NCBI RefSeq assembly: GCF_019219065.1
Contig: NZ_JAHUWK010000005.1
Span: 124,001 to 188,000 of the forward strand
Direction: 5' to 3'
Source: Duganella sp. sic0402
GTDB taxonomy: Bacteria > Pseudomonadota > Gammaproteobacteria > Burkholderiales > Burkholderiaceae_D
Length of the DNA stretch: 64,000 bases
The notes beneath the pieces are model-generated. The model was given only the letters and a program-made list of their open reading frames with translations, was not told where the DNA came from and searched no databases. Positions within the stretch are counted from its first letter, which is position 1. Each line of letters begins with the position of its first letter. Shown in pieces: positions 53,152-60,744 of this stretch. A program made the translations under genes and the position numbers.

Positions 53152-53531
53152 GCCAAGCATCGTTTGACGCAAGCATCCCTGTACTGACGGAAGTATTGAA
53201 GGCGGAGCAGACGGCCGAGGCGCCGGCTGTCGTTGTGGCGCCGCCGCCATCGGCCGCCGCCGAGCTGGAAGCAGCCGCCATCGACGGCTGGAGCGACGCC
53301 GAATGGGCGGTGCTGGAGCACCGGCTGTCGGTGCGCATCATGCACCAGTTGCAATCGCGCGTGGACTTCGTGCTGGAGCAGCGCATCAAGGACAGCATGG
53401 CCGAAGTGCTGAGCCATGCGCTGCATGACCTGACCAATGAAATCCGCATTGGCCTGCATGACACGATCGAGAAAATCGTCTCGCGTGCGGTCACGCAGGA
53501 GCTCACCCATCTGCAAGCGCAAAAGAAGTAA
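53148..53531 (+). CDS. Hypothetical protein co-translated with holC
   Basis: 127 residues. The first 45 are Ala/Pro/Val-rich and likely disordered; the rest is helical (HRLSVRIMHQLQSRVDFVLE, then a regular heptad-like stretch to QELTHLQAQKK). ATGA overlap with holC shows translational coupling. Short proteins of this build after holC are seen in other Burkholderiales, but I cannot name the family. A role beside holC in replication or in coiled-coil assembly is inference. Confidence 0.7.
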   Translation: MSQASFDASIPVLTEVLKAEQTAEAPAVVVAPPPSAAAELEAAAIDGWSDAEWAVLEHRLSVRIMHQLQSRVDFVLEQRIKDSMAEVLSHALHDLTNEIRIGLHDTIEKIVSRAVTQELTHLQAQKK

Positions 53532-53712
53532 ATCCGCCAGATCCGCGCGCCGCATGATGCATGGCGGTGCACGGATCGCACTCCCCTGATGCACCGCTGC
53601 ATCAAATCAGTGAAACGCTCCAAAAAAGTTCGAAACCGCCTGTTTGCCGCTTTGCGCGGCGAATTTTTTGTTGTACCTTGGTGGCCTTGCATACAACTAT
53701 TGGAGATTGCAC

Positions 53713-54849
53713 ATGCAGTTCAAATTCATTCCTCTGGCCATCGCCCTGGCATTTGCCGGCAGCGCCGGTGCGCAAGAAGTGATCAAGATCGGCCACGTCG
53801 GCCCCGTCTCCGGTCCATCGGCCCACCTTGGCAAGGACAATGAAAACGGCGCCAAAATGGCGGTCGAAGATTTGAACGCCAAGGGCATCAAGATCGACGG
53901 CAAGCCGGTCAAGTTTGTGCTGCAACTGGAAGACGACGGCAGCGATCCCAAGCAAGGCACGGCGGTTGCGCAGAAGCTGGTTGACGCCAAGGTCAACGGC
54001 GTAATCGGCCACCTGAACTCCGGCACCTCCATCCCCGCCTCCAAGATTTACCACGACGCCGGCATCCCGCAAATCTCGCCGGCCACCACCCAGACCAAGT
54101 ACACCCAGCAGGGCTTCAAGTCGGCCTTCCGCGTGGTCGCCAATGACGCCAAGCTGGGCGGCTCGCTGGGCAGCTACGCCACCACCAAGCTGAACGTGAA
54201 AAAGATCGCCGTGATCGACGACCGCACCGCCTACGGCCAGGGCGTCGCCGATGAGTTCATCAAGGGCGCCAAGAAAGCGCTGCCGGGCGTCGAGATCGTC
54301 GCCAAGGAATTCACCAACGACAAGGCCACCGACTTCAATGCCATCCTCACCAAAATCAAGGCCAAGAATCCTGAGCTGGTCTTCTTCGGCGGCATGGATT
54401 CGGTGGGTGGTCCGTTGCTGCGCCAGATGAAGGCGCTGGGCATCAACGCCAAGTACATGGGCGGCGACGGCATCTGCACCGAATCGCTGCCGAAGCTGGC
54501 CGGCGCGGCCAACGCCAACGGCATCGTCACCTGCGCGGAAGCCGGCGGCGTCACTGCCGAGCAGCAAAAAGGCATGGACGACTTCGTTGCACGCTATAAG
54601 AAAAAGTACAATGCCGATGTGCAGATCTACTCGCCGTATGTGTACGACGCGGTGATGACCATGGCCGCCGCCATGCAGGAAGCCAAGTCCTCGCAGCCGG
54701 CCAAGTATTTACCGGTGCTGCAGAAGATCAAATACCAGGGTGTAACCGGCCTGATCACGTTTGACGACAAGGGCGACATCAAGGACGGCGCGCTGACCTT
54801 GTTCACCTACAAGGATGGCAAGAAAACCAAGATCGAAGTGATCCATTGA
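53713..54849 (+). CDS. livK: Branched-chain amino acid ABC transporter substrate-binding protein
   Basis: 378 residues. Signal peptide LAIALAFAGSAGA. The mature protein begins QEVIKIGHVGPVSGPSAHLG, the Leu/Ile/Val-binding protein (Peripla_BP_6) opening, and contains GVIGHLNSGTSIPASKIYHD and KKIAVIDDRTAYGQGVADEF, both typical. It is far from livHMGF (2151-5816) but is the best local candidate to feed that transporter. It stands alone, with its own ribosome site (TGGAG, 8 bases before the ATG). Specificity for Leu/Ile/Val, glutamate or other is not certain. Confidence 0.9.
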   Translation: MQFKFIPLAIALAFAGSAGAQEVIKIGHVGPVSGPSAHLGKDNENGAKMAVEDLNAKGIKIDGKPVKFVLQLEDDGSDPKQGTAVAQKLVDAKVNGVIGHLNSGTSIPASKIYHDAGIPQISPATTQTKYTQQGFKSAFRVVANDAKLGGSLGSYATTKLNVKKIAVIDDRTAYGQGVADEFIKGAKKALPGVEIVAKEFTNDKATDFNAILTKIKAKNPELVFFGGMDSVGGPLLRQMKALGINAKYMGGDGICTESLPKLAGAANANGIVTCAEAGGVTAEQQKGMDDFVARYKKKYNADVQIYSPYVYDAVMTMAAAMQEAKSSQPAKYLPVLQKIKYQGVTGLITFDDKGDIKDGALTLFTYKDGKKTKIEVIH

Positions 54850-54860
54850 TTACTGCTGAC

Positions 54861-54892
54861 GTAAAAAAAGCGCCTTGAAGGCGCTTTTTTTA
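54861..54892. terminator. Bidirectional terminator between livK-like and cytochrome c genes
   Basis: AAAAAAAGCGCCTT, GA centre, AAGGCGCTTTTTTT; near-perfect stem with A/T runs on both sides. Confidence 0.9.
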
Positions 54893-54907
54893 CGGCGAAG
54901 GCACAGC

Positions 54908-55228
54908 TCATTTCTGCGACAGCACCCATTTCACCAGGGTCTTGGCTTCCGCTTCATTCACCTGCGGGTTGGCTGGCATCGGGATCGCACCCCAGGTGCC
55001 CGAACCGCCCTTCATCACTTTGGTGACCAGTTTGGCTTCAGCGTCTTTTTGGCCTGCGTATTTGGCGGCCACGTCCTTGTAGGCAGGACCGACCAGCTTG
55101 GTGGCGACAGCGTGGCAAGCCATGCAATTTTTTGCCTTTGCCAGATCGCCGCCAGCGTCAGCCATGGCGGCTTGCGAGGCGAATGCCGAGGCTACAACTA
55201 CCCCAACCATCATCAAATTGCGTTTCAT
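54908..55228 (-). CDS. Class I cytochrome c (c551/c552-like)
   Basis: 106 residues. Signal peptide about 23 residues (MKRNLMMVGVVVASAFASQA). One haem site C35-MA-C38-H39 (NCMACHAV), with Met84 (AIPMPANPQ) as the sixth iron ligand. A soluble periplasmic electron carrier. It is tail-to-tail with the livK-like gene across a shared terminator. It could pass electrons to a terminal oxidase or nitrite reductase; nothing nearby decides. Confidence 0.92.
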   Translation of the reverse strand: MKRNLMMVGVVVASAFASQAAMADAGGDLAKAKNCMACHAVATKLVGPAYKDVAAKYAGQKDAEAKLVTKVMKGGSGTWGAIPMPANPQVNEAEAKTLVKWVLSQK

Positions 55229-55361
55229 TGTTTGTTCTCCAGGTAAAAGTGCTACTCAATGGTGCTAGTCCATTCTACCGCGTTTTGCTCTTATTCATTT
55301 AACGCTTAAGTCAAGTTAAAGGTTGACGACGTGGAGTAAGATAGCAGCAAAGGAGAACATC

Positions 55362-55583
55362 ATGCCGCTGATCCTATTGATCGTTGCTTTGGTTGGGCTG
55401 CGCTATTTTGAGGTATGGAGATTTGCCGAGCTGTCATGGTGGGCGATCGGCGCCCTGATGGTGATCGCGTTCCTGTGGTTCGAATTCATCGAGCCGATGC
55501 TGGGCTTTGACAAACGCAAAGCCCATAACGAAGACGAAAAGCGCCGCAAGGAACGCGTCAAACAAACCTTCGATAAGAAGTGA
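55362..55583 (+). CDS. TIGR04438-type small Trp-rich membrane protein
   Basis: 73 residues. MPLILLIVALVGLRYFEVWR, then a second hydrophobic segment WWAIGALMVIAFLWFEFIEP, then a Lys/Arg/Glu-rich tail KRKAHNEDEKRRKERVKQTF. AAGGAGAAC lies before the ATG. It matches the small Trp-rich family common in Burkholderiales, of unknown role in the inner membrane. Its stop abuts that of ilvD with no gap. Confidence 0.8.
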   Translation: MPLILLIVALVGLRYFEVWRFAELSWWAIGALMVIAFLWFEFIEPMLGFDKRKAHNEDEKRRKERVKQTFDKK

Positions 55584-57446
55584 TCAGCGCTTCAGCTGCG
55601 ACAGGTCGCGCACCGCGCCGCGGTCGGCGGAGGTGGTCAGCGCGGCATACGCTTGCAGCGCTTGCGAGACATAACGCTCGCGGTTGACCGGCTGCCATGC
55701 ATCGGCGCCCTTGGCTTCCATCGCTGTGCGGCGCGCCGCCAGCTCAGCATCAGTGACGCGCAGGGCGATGGTACGGTTAGGGATATCGATATCGATCATA
55801 TCGCCCTCTTCCACCAGACCGATCGCGCCACCTTCCGCCGCTTCCGGCGAAGCATGGCCTATCACCAGGCCCGACGAACCACCCGAGAAGCGGCCATCGG
55901 TGAACAGCGCGCACGCCTTGCCCAAGCCCTTCGACTTGATGTACGACGTCGGATACAGCATCTCCTGCATGCCAGGGCCGCCTTTCGGGCCTTCGTAACG
56001 GATGATGACCACATCGCCGGCGTGCACGGTATCGCCGAGAATGGCTTCCACCGCCGCGTCCTGCGATTCAAACACGCGTGCCTTGCCGCTGAACTTCAGA
56101 ATGCTCTCATCCACACCAGCGGTTTTGACGATACAGCCTTTCTCGGCCAGGTTACCGTACAGGACCGCCAGACCGCCGTCCTGCGAGTAAGCATGTTCCT
56201 TGTCGCGGATGCAGCCGGTGCTGCGGTCCAGATCCAGCGATGCAAAGCGCTCCGATTGCGAGAACGCCACCTGGGTCGGCACACCGCCCGGCGCGGCGCT
56301 GAACAGCTTGTGCACGGCCGGATCGTCGCTGCGTTTGATGTCGTTGCGTTCGATCGCATCGGCCAGCGTTGGCGCATGAATGGTTGGACGGCTGGTGTCC
56401 AGCAGACCTGCCCGCGCCAGCTCACCCAGAATCGAGATGATGCCGCCAGCGCGGTGCACGTCTTCAATATGGAATTTGTCCGTCATCGGCGCGACCTTGC
56501 ACAGGCATGGCACTTTGCGCGAGATGCGGTCGATGTCGGCCATGGTGAAGTCCACACCCGCTTCGTGCGCGGCCGCCAGCAAGTGCAGTACGGTGTTGGT
56601 CGAGCCGCCCATCGACACGTCCAGCGCCATCGCGTTTTCCCAGGTCGACTTGGTGGCGATGGAGCGCGGCAGGATCGAATAGTCGTCCTGCTCGTAGTGG
56701 CGCTTGGCCAGTTCAACGATCAAACGGCCGGCGCGCAGGAACAGCTGTTCGCGGTCGGCGTGGGTGGCAACGATGGTGCCGTTACCCGGCAGCGACAGGC
56801 CCAGCGCCTCGGTCAGGCAGTTCATCGAGTTGGCGGTGAACATGCCCGAGCAGGAACCGCAGGTCGGACAGGCCGAACGCTCGATCTCCGCCACGTCGGC
56901 GTCGCTGACAGTGGTATCGCCAGCCTTGATCATCGCGTCCACCAGATCCAGCTTGATGACCTTCTGGCCGCCGTTGACCACCTTGACCACCTTGCCGGCT
57001 TCCATCGGGCCGCCGGAAACGAAGATCACCGGAATGTTCAGGCGCATTGCGGCCATCAGCATGCCCGGCGTGATCTTGTCGCAGTTGGAGATGCACACCA
57101 TCGCATCAGCGCAGTGGGCGTTGACCATGTACTCGACCGAGTCGGCGATCAGGTCGCGCGACGGCAGCGAATACAGCATGCCGCCGTGGCCCATGGCAAT
57201 ACCGTCGTCCACCGCGATGGTGTTGAATTCCTTGGCCACACCACCGGCCTTTTCGATCTCGCGCGCCACCAGCTGGCCCAGATCCTTCAGGTGCACGTGG
57301 CCAGGCACGAACTGAGTGAAGGAGTTGACCACGGCGACGATCGGCTTATCGAAATCGCCATCTTTCATGCCGGTGGCGCGCCAGAGCGCGCGGGCGCCGG
57401 CCATATTGCGGCCATGGGTGGTGGTGCGGGAACGGTATTGCGGCAT
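55584..57446 (-). CDS. ilvD: Dihydroxy-acid dehydratase
   Basis: 620 residues. Fe-S dehydratase of valine, isoleucine and leucine synthesis. Cluster cysteines C122 ([12 protein letters not shown]) and C196 or C199 ([12 protein letters not shown]) are present. The N-terminal equivalent of the third cysteine of [2Fe-2S] plant-type enzymes (in [12 protein letters not shown]) is missing, so it should be the oxygen-labile [4Fe-4S] type like Escherichia coli IlvD. ATG at 57446 with GGAGAAAC upstream. Divergent from a LysR gene, with a promoter-like TTGACA and a palindrome between them. Confidence 0.96.
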   Translation of the reverse strand: MPQYRSRTTTHGRNMAGARALWRATGMKDGDFDKPIVAVVNSFTQFVPGHVHLKDLGQLVAREIEKAGGVAKEFNTIAVDDGIAMGHGGMLYSLPSRDLIADSVEYMVNAHCADAMVCISNCDKITPGMLMAAMRLNIPVIFVSGGPMEAGKVVKVVNGGQKVIKLDLVDAMIKAGDTTVSDADVAEIERSACPTCGSCSGMFTANSMNCLTEALGLSLPGNGTIVATHADREQLFLRAGRLIVELAKRHYEQDDYSILPRSIATKSTWENAMALDVSMGGSTNTVLHLLAAAHEAGVDFTMADIDRISRKVPCLCKVAPMTDKFHIEDVHRAGGIISILGELARAGLLDTSRPTIHAPTLADAIERNDIKRSDDPAVHKLFSAAPGGVPTQVAFSQSERFASLDLDRSTGCIRDKEHAYSQDGGLAVLYGNLAEKGCIVKTAGVDESILKFSGKARVFESQDAAVEAILGDTVHAGDVVIIRYEGPKGGPGMQEMLYPTSYIKSKGLGKACALFTDGRFSGGSSGLVIGHASPEAAEGGAIGLVEEGDMIDIDIPNRTIALRVTDAELAARRTAMEAKGADAWQPVNRERYVSQALQAYAALTTSADRGAVRDLSQLKR

Positions 57447-57498
57447 GATGTGTTTCTCCAATGATAAGGCGTGCTTAATGCAGCTGGCTTAGCATGGA

Positions 57499-57527
57499 AG
57501 TTTGCGACGCCCATGCCATCGTGTCAA
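57499..57527 (-). promoter_or_regulatory. Possible promoter of ilvD
   Basis: On the reverse strand a perfect TTGACA (57522-57527), 17 bases, and CAAACT (57499-57504), a poor -10. A weak -10 that needs an activator is consistent with the LysR-type site just upstream. Confidence 0.45.
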
Positions 57528-57540
57528 ATATATGATTTGC

Positions 57541-57555
57541 ACGACTGTGAGTCGT
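57541..57555. promoter_or_regulatory. LysR-type palindrome between ilvD and lysR
   Basis: ACGACT (57541-57546), GTG, AGTCGT (57550-57555), perfect 6-bp arms. Its centre is about 55 bases upstream of the predicted ilvD start, close to where LysR regulators normally bind for activation. Confidence 0.55.
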
Positions 57556-57593
57556 ATAAAATATCACAGAGCATAAATTACATAGTAAACCAT

Positions 57594-58490
57594 ATGGAAC
57601 TGCGACAACTGCGCTACTTCGTCACCGTCGCCGAAGAACTCCACTTCGGCAAGGCAGCGCTGCGTCTGCATATGACGCAGCCACCGCTGTCGCAGACCAT
57701 ACAGGCGCTGGAGGAAGAGCTGGGTGCGGCGCTGTTCGAACGCAACCGCCGTGGCGTGACGCTGACGCCGGGCGGCGCGGCGCTGCTGCCGGAAGCCCGC
57801 CGCCTGCTGGCGCAAGCACAGGAGCTGCCGCAGCTGGTGCAGCGCGCGGCCGGCGGAGAAGCTGGCCGCCTGACGCTGGCCTTCGTCTCCTCGGCCGATT
57901 ACAGCGTGCTGCCGCCCTTCCTGCGCGCCTACCGCGCGGCGTACCCGCAAGTGCAGATCACGCTACAGGAAGCCACCTCCGACCTGCAACTGGACGACCT
58001 GCTGCATAACCGCATCGACGCCGGCCTGCTGATTCCGCCGCTGCCCGACAAGGCGCGCGCCACGCTGGAGTACCTGCCGGTATTGAACGAGCCGCTGGTG
58101 CTGGCCCTGCCCTCCGGCCTGCCGCTGCTGAAGAAAAAAGGCAAGCTGTCACTGTCGGCATTGCCACCGCTGCCGCTGATCATCTTCCCGCGCGTGATCT
58201 CGCCAGCGCTGCATGACGCCATCCTGTCCGTGTTCCGCGAAGCCGGCATCACGCCGCAGATCGGCCAGGAAGCGATTCAGATGCAAACCATCGTCAGCCT
58301 GGTCTCGGCCGGCATCGGCATGGCGCTGGTACCGCAGTCAGTCTCCAACCTGATGCGGACCGGGGTAGAATACCGGGCGCTGGCGCACGCCACGCCGCTG
58401 GTCGAAACCGGCCTGGCCTGGCGGCGCGACAACACCTCGCCGGTGCTGCACGGCTTTTTGGAATTACTGAGAAAGAACGTCATATGCTGA
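57594..58490 (+). CDS. LysR family transcriptional regulator, divergent from ilvD
   Basis: 298 residues. HTH in MELRQLRYFVTVAEELHFGK and LHMTQPPLSQTIQALEEELG, the standard LysR start, then an effector domain (LTLAFVSSADYSVLPPFLRA). The ATG at 57594 gives the family N-terminus. A frame-compatible ATG further up (57471) is ignored. It is divergent from ilvD and overlaps the lgt start by 7 bases. It may activate ilvD in response to an amino acid precursor; not certain. Confidence 0.9.
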   Translation: MELRQLRYFVTVAEELHFGKAALRLHMTQPPLSQTIQALEEELGAALFERNRRGVTLTPGGAALLPEARRLLAQAQELPQLVQRAAGGEAGRLTLAFVSSADYSVLPPFLRAYRAAYPQVQITLQEATSDLQLDDLLHNRIDAGLLIPPLPDKARATLEYLPVLNEPLVLALPSGLPLLKKKGKLSLSALPPLPLIIFPRVISPALHDAILSVFREAGITPQIGQEAIQMQTIVSLVSAGIGMALVPQSVSNLMRTGVEYRALAHATPLVETGLAWRRDNTSPVLHGFLELLRKNVIC

Positions 58491-59344
58491 TACACCCGAT
58501 GCCCGATCCCATCGCCCTGCAGCTGGGCCCAGTCGCTATCCACTGGTATGGCCTGATGTATGTGCTGGCCTTTGCCATGTTCATCGCGCTGGGCCGCGTG
58601 CGCATCAAACAGCCGCACATCGCCGCGCAGAACTGGCGGAAAGAGGATCTGGACGACATGCTGTTCTACGGCATGATGGGCGTGATCATCGGCGGCCGGC
58701 TGGGTGAGGTGCTGTTCTACGAACCAGTCAAATACTTCTCCGACCCGATCGAGATTTTCAAGGTGTGGCATGGCGGCATGTCCTTCCACGGCGGCTTTAT
58801 CGGCGTGCTGGTAGCGATGTCACTGTGGGCGCGCAAGGTGGGGCGCAACATCCTTGATGTGTATGACTTTATCGCGCCGCTGGTGCCGCTGGGTTACGCC
58901 GCCGGCCGCATGGGCAACTTCATCAACGCCGAGCTGCCGGGCCGGGTGGTCAGCGATCAATCGCTGCCATGGGCGATGCTGTGGCCGAACATCAACTTCC
59001 CGCTGCATCCGAATCCGGTGTTCCTGGAAGGCCTGCGCCATCCGTCGCCGATTTATCAGATGCTGATCGATGGCCTGCTGGTGTTTGTGATCCTGTGGCT
59101 GTTCTCGCGCAAGGAGCGCCCGCGCCTGGCGGTGGGCGCCTTCTACACGCTGCTGTACGGCTGCGCGCGCTTCTTCACCGAATACTTCCGCACGCCGGAC
59201 TGGGAAACCACGGTGCTCGGTCTGCCGATCACCTCCGGCCAGGTGCTGTCGCTGCCGATGGTCATCGCCGCCATCGCCATGCTGGTGTGGGCCTACAAAG
59301 TGAAGCAGCGTGGCCGCGCGCCGCTCATTGCTTCAAAAGCTTGA
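58484..59344 (+). CDS. lgt: Prolipoprotein diacylglyceryl transferase
   Basis: 286 residues with about seven membrane segments. Transfers diacylglycerol to the lipobox cysteine of prolipoproteins at the inner membrane. The Lgt signatures are HGGMSFHGGFIG with H102, GRMGNFINAELPGRVV (141-155) and the later RFFTEYFRTPD. ATG at 58484 overlaps the LysR stop (ATGCTGA). It shares 20 bases at its 3' end with the convergent EVE gene. It modifies several lipoproteins also encoded in this window (NodT, phosphoesterase, the unknown lipoprotein). Confidence 0.96.
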   Translation: MLIHPMPDPIALQLGPVAIHWYGLMYVLAFAMFIALGRVRIKQPHIAAQNWRKEDLDDMLFYGMMGVIIGGRLGEVLFYEPVKYFSDPIEIFKVWHGGMSFHGGFIGVLVAMSLWARKVGRNILDVYDFIAPLVPLGYAAGRMGNFINAELPGRVVSDQSLPWAMLWPNINFPLHPNPVFLEGLRHPSPIYQMLIDGLLVFVILWLFSRKERPRLAVGAFYTLLYGCARFFTEYFRTPDWETTVLGLPITSGQVLSLPMVIAAIAMLVWAYKVKQRGRAPLIASKA

Positions 59345-59786
59345 CGATGGCTTTCCATTGCGCCGGCGTGACCGGCGTGATGGACAGGCGGCTGCCCTTT
59401 TGCAGCACCACCATATCTTCCAATGCCGTGATGGTGCGCATTTCCGCCAGCGGCAACAAACGGGTTTTCTGCGTGCCCTTTACATCGATTGAAATCCAGC
59501 GCGGCTGCGCCTGGGTCGCCTTGGCGTCATAGTATTTACCCTTGGCGTCGAACTGCGATGCGTCCGGATAAGGAGTACTTACTATCTCCGCCAGGCCCGC
59601 GATGCCCGGCTCCGGGCAGCTGGAGTGGTAAAACAGCACGCCATCGCCCACCTGCATCTGATCACGCATGAAATTGCGCGCCTGATAGTTGCGCACGCCA
59701 AACCACGCTGTCGTCTGATCCTTTGACGCCATGACATCATCAATGCTGACCTCGTCCGGCTCGGACTTCATCAACCAATATTGCAT
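59325..59786 (-). CDS. EVE-domain protein (PUA-like)
   Basis: 153 residues. The EVE/PUA-like fold: MQYWLMKSEPDEVSIDDVMA, AWFGVRNYQARNFMRD and FYHSSCPEPGIAGLAEIV are the classical family stretches; it may bind modified bases in DNA or RNA. GGAGG is 4 bases before the ATG at 59786. It follows the 6S RNA gene on the same strand, an order also found in other Burkholderiales. Its last 20 bases overlap the lgt coding end. Confidence 0.9.
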   Translation of the reverse strand: MQYWLMKSEPDEVSIDDVMASKDQTTAWFGVRNYQARNFMRDQMQVGDGVLFYHSSCPEPGIAGLAEIVSTPYPDASQFDAKGKYYDAKATQAQPRWISIDVKGTQKTRLLPLAEMRTITALEDMVVLQKGSRLSITPVTPAQWKAIVKLLKQ

Positions 59787-59813
59787 CACGCCTCCAGTGA
59801 AAACGTCCAGACG

Positions 59814-59852
59814 AAAAAAAGCGGCTGCGCATTCTCATGCTTGCAACCGCTT
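59814..59852 (-). terminator. Terminator after 6S RNA
   Basis: On the reverse strand AAGCGGTTGC, 12-base loop region, GCAGCCGCTT with one G-T pair, then TTTTTTT. It lies just past the 6S RNA 3' end and before the EVE gene. Confidence 0.75.
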
Positions 59853-59864
59853 CTTGTTGAATAG

Positions 59865-60041
59865 GGCCCCACGTGTGCCGTCTTGCCGGCATCCCGAACC
59901 AAAAGGCTCAGGTGGTCACAGTTAGTTCAATTTCGGGTTCATCGGACTAGCGACGCTCTCGCCCATCGAACAAATTTCCGTAACCGGTGCAAAAAAATGG
60001 TTCAAGGAATATATGACAAGTCTCGAACACTGCAGGGTAAG
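59865..60041 (-). ncRNA. ssrS: 6S RNA
   Basis: About 177 bases, between zapA and the EVE-domain gene, the usual 6S location. Drawn by hand on the reverse strand it folds into one long rod with a central bubble: a closing stem CCCTGCAGTGT with ACACGTGGGG; then CUUG/CAAG; then CTTGAACC with GGTTCGGG; then GGTTAC with GTGACC; and an apical hairpin GTTCGATGGGC with GTCCGATGAAC. The whole rod is the shape that binds RNA polymerase sigma-70 holoenzyme. Exact ends are approximate. A TAAACT-like -10 lies upstream, near 60046-60051. No other gene fits this stretch. Confidence 0.85.
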
Positions 60042-60096
60042 CTTAGTTTACTCCGATGTGCGCCGCAAAGGAAGGGCCGATTCGATTAAAAACGAA

Positions 60097-60408
60097 TTAA
60101 AACAGCGCTTCCTGTGGCGTCAGCGCGGCGTCCAGCACTTTGTGCATGGCGCTGATCTTGGTCTGCACTTCCAGAATCGACATGTCAGACAACGGACCTT
60201 GCGGCGCTTTCACCGTCAGGAACTCCGCCGCCACGCCCAGCGCGGCCATCACGGCGATGCGGTCATTGCCCTTAACCTTGCCTGCGTCGCGGATCGCGGT
60301 CATCTTCTTGTCCAGGAAGGAGGCCGCCTTGCGCAAGGCCTGCTCTTCGTCTTCCTTGCAGGCCAGCTTGTAGCTCTGGCCCATGATGGTCACATCCACC
60401 TGGATCAT
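60097..60408 (-). CDS. zapA: Cell division protein ZapA
   Basis: 103 residues. MIQVDVTIMGQSYKLACKED, then the conserved helix AASFLDKKMTAIRD and a long C-terminal coiled coil. Promotes bundling of FtsZ polymers at midcell. Its ATG overlaps the upstream zapB-like gene's stop (ATGA). Upstream of 6S RNA as in many proteobacteria. Confidence 0.92.
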   Translation of the reverse strand: MIQVDVTIMGQSYKLACKEDEEQALRKAASFLDKKMTAIRDAGKVKGNDRIAVMAALGVAAEFLTVKAPQGPLSDMSILEVQTKISAMHKVLDAALTPQEALF

Positions 60409-60656
60409 CGTGCGTCCTCGTTTTCAGGCTGCTTTTCTTCCTCTGCGGCGTCGCCGCCGTTATCGAGGGCAGGGATTTGTTCCAGCAAAGCCTCGACCCG
60501 GACGGATGCCTCGCTCAGGCGGCGCTGATAGCCCATGTTCTCCACCACGAGGGCGGCATTGGCCTGGCGCAGTTGTGCATTTTCCCGGCGCAGCGCGGCG
60601 GTCATCTCGGCCAACTGGTCGATTTTGTCGGAGAGTTGTTGGAAATCTGAAATCAT
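60405..60656 (-). CDS. ZapB-like coiled-coil protein (TIGR02449 type)
   Basis: 83 residues. A single coiled coil: FQQLSDKIDQLAEMTAALRR then ENAQLRQANAALVVENMGYQ, with an acidic C-terminal tail EEEKQPENEDAR. Such proteins precede zapA in beta- and gammaproteobacteria and probably interact with it or FtsZ. It overlaps zapA by 4 bases. The name is by position and shape, not sequence identity. Confidence 0.8.
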   Translation of the reverse strand: MISDFQQLSDKIDQLAEMTAALRRENAQLRQANAALVVENMGYQRRLSEASVRVEALLEQIPALDNGGDAAEEEKQPENEDAR

Positions 60657-60744
60657 CCCGCCACTATAGGCAGCGCGCGGGATGCCGTCAACCGAATCAC
60701 GTGTTTGCTCATCACAAGCACGCGATTTATTTACTCAACGTCAA

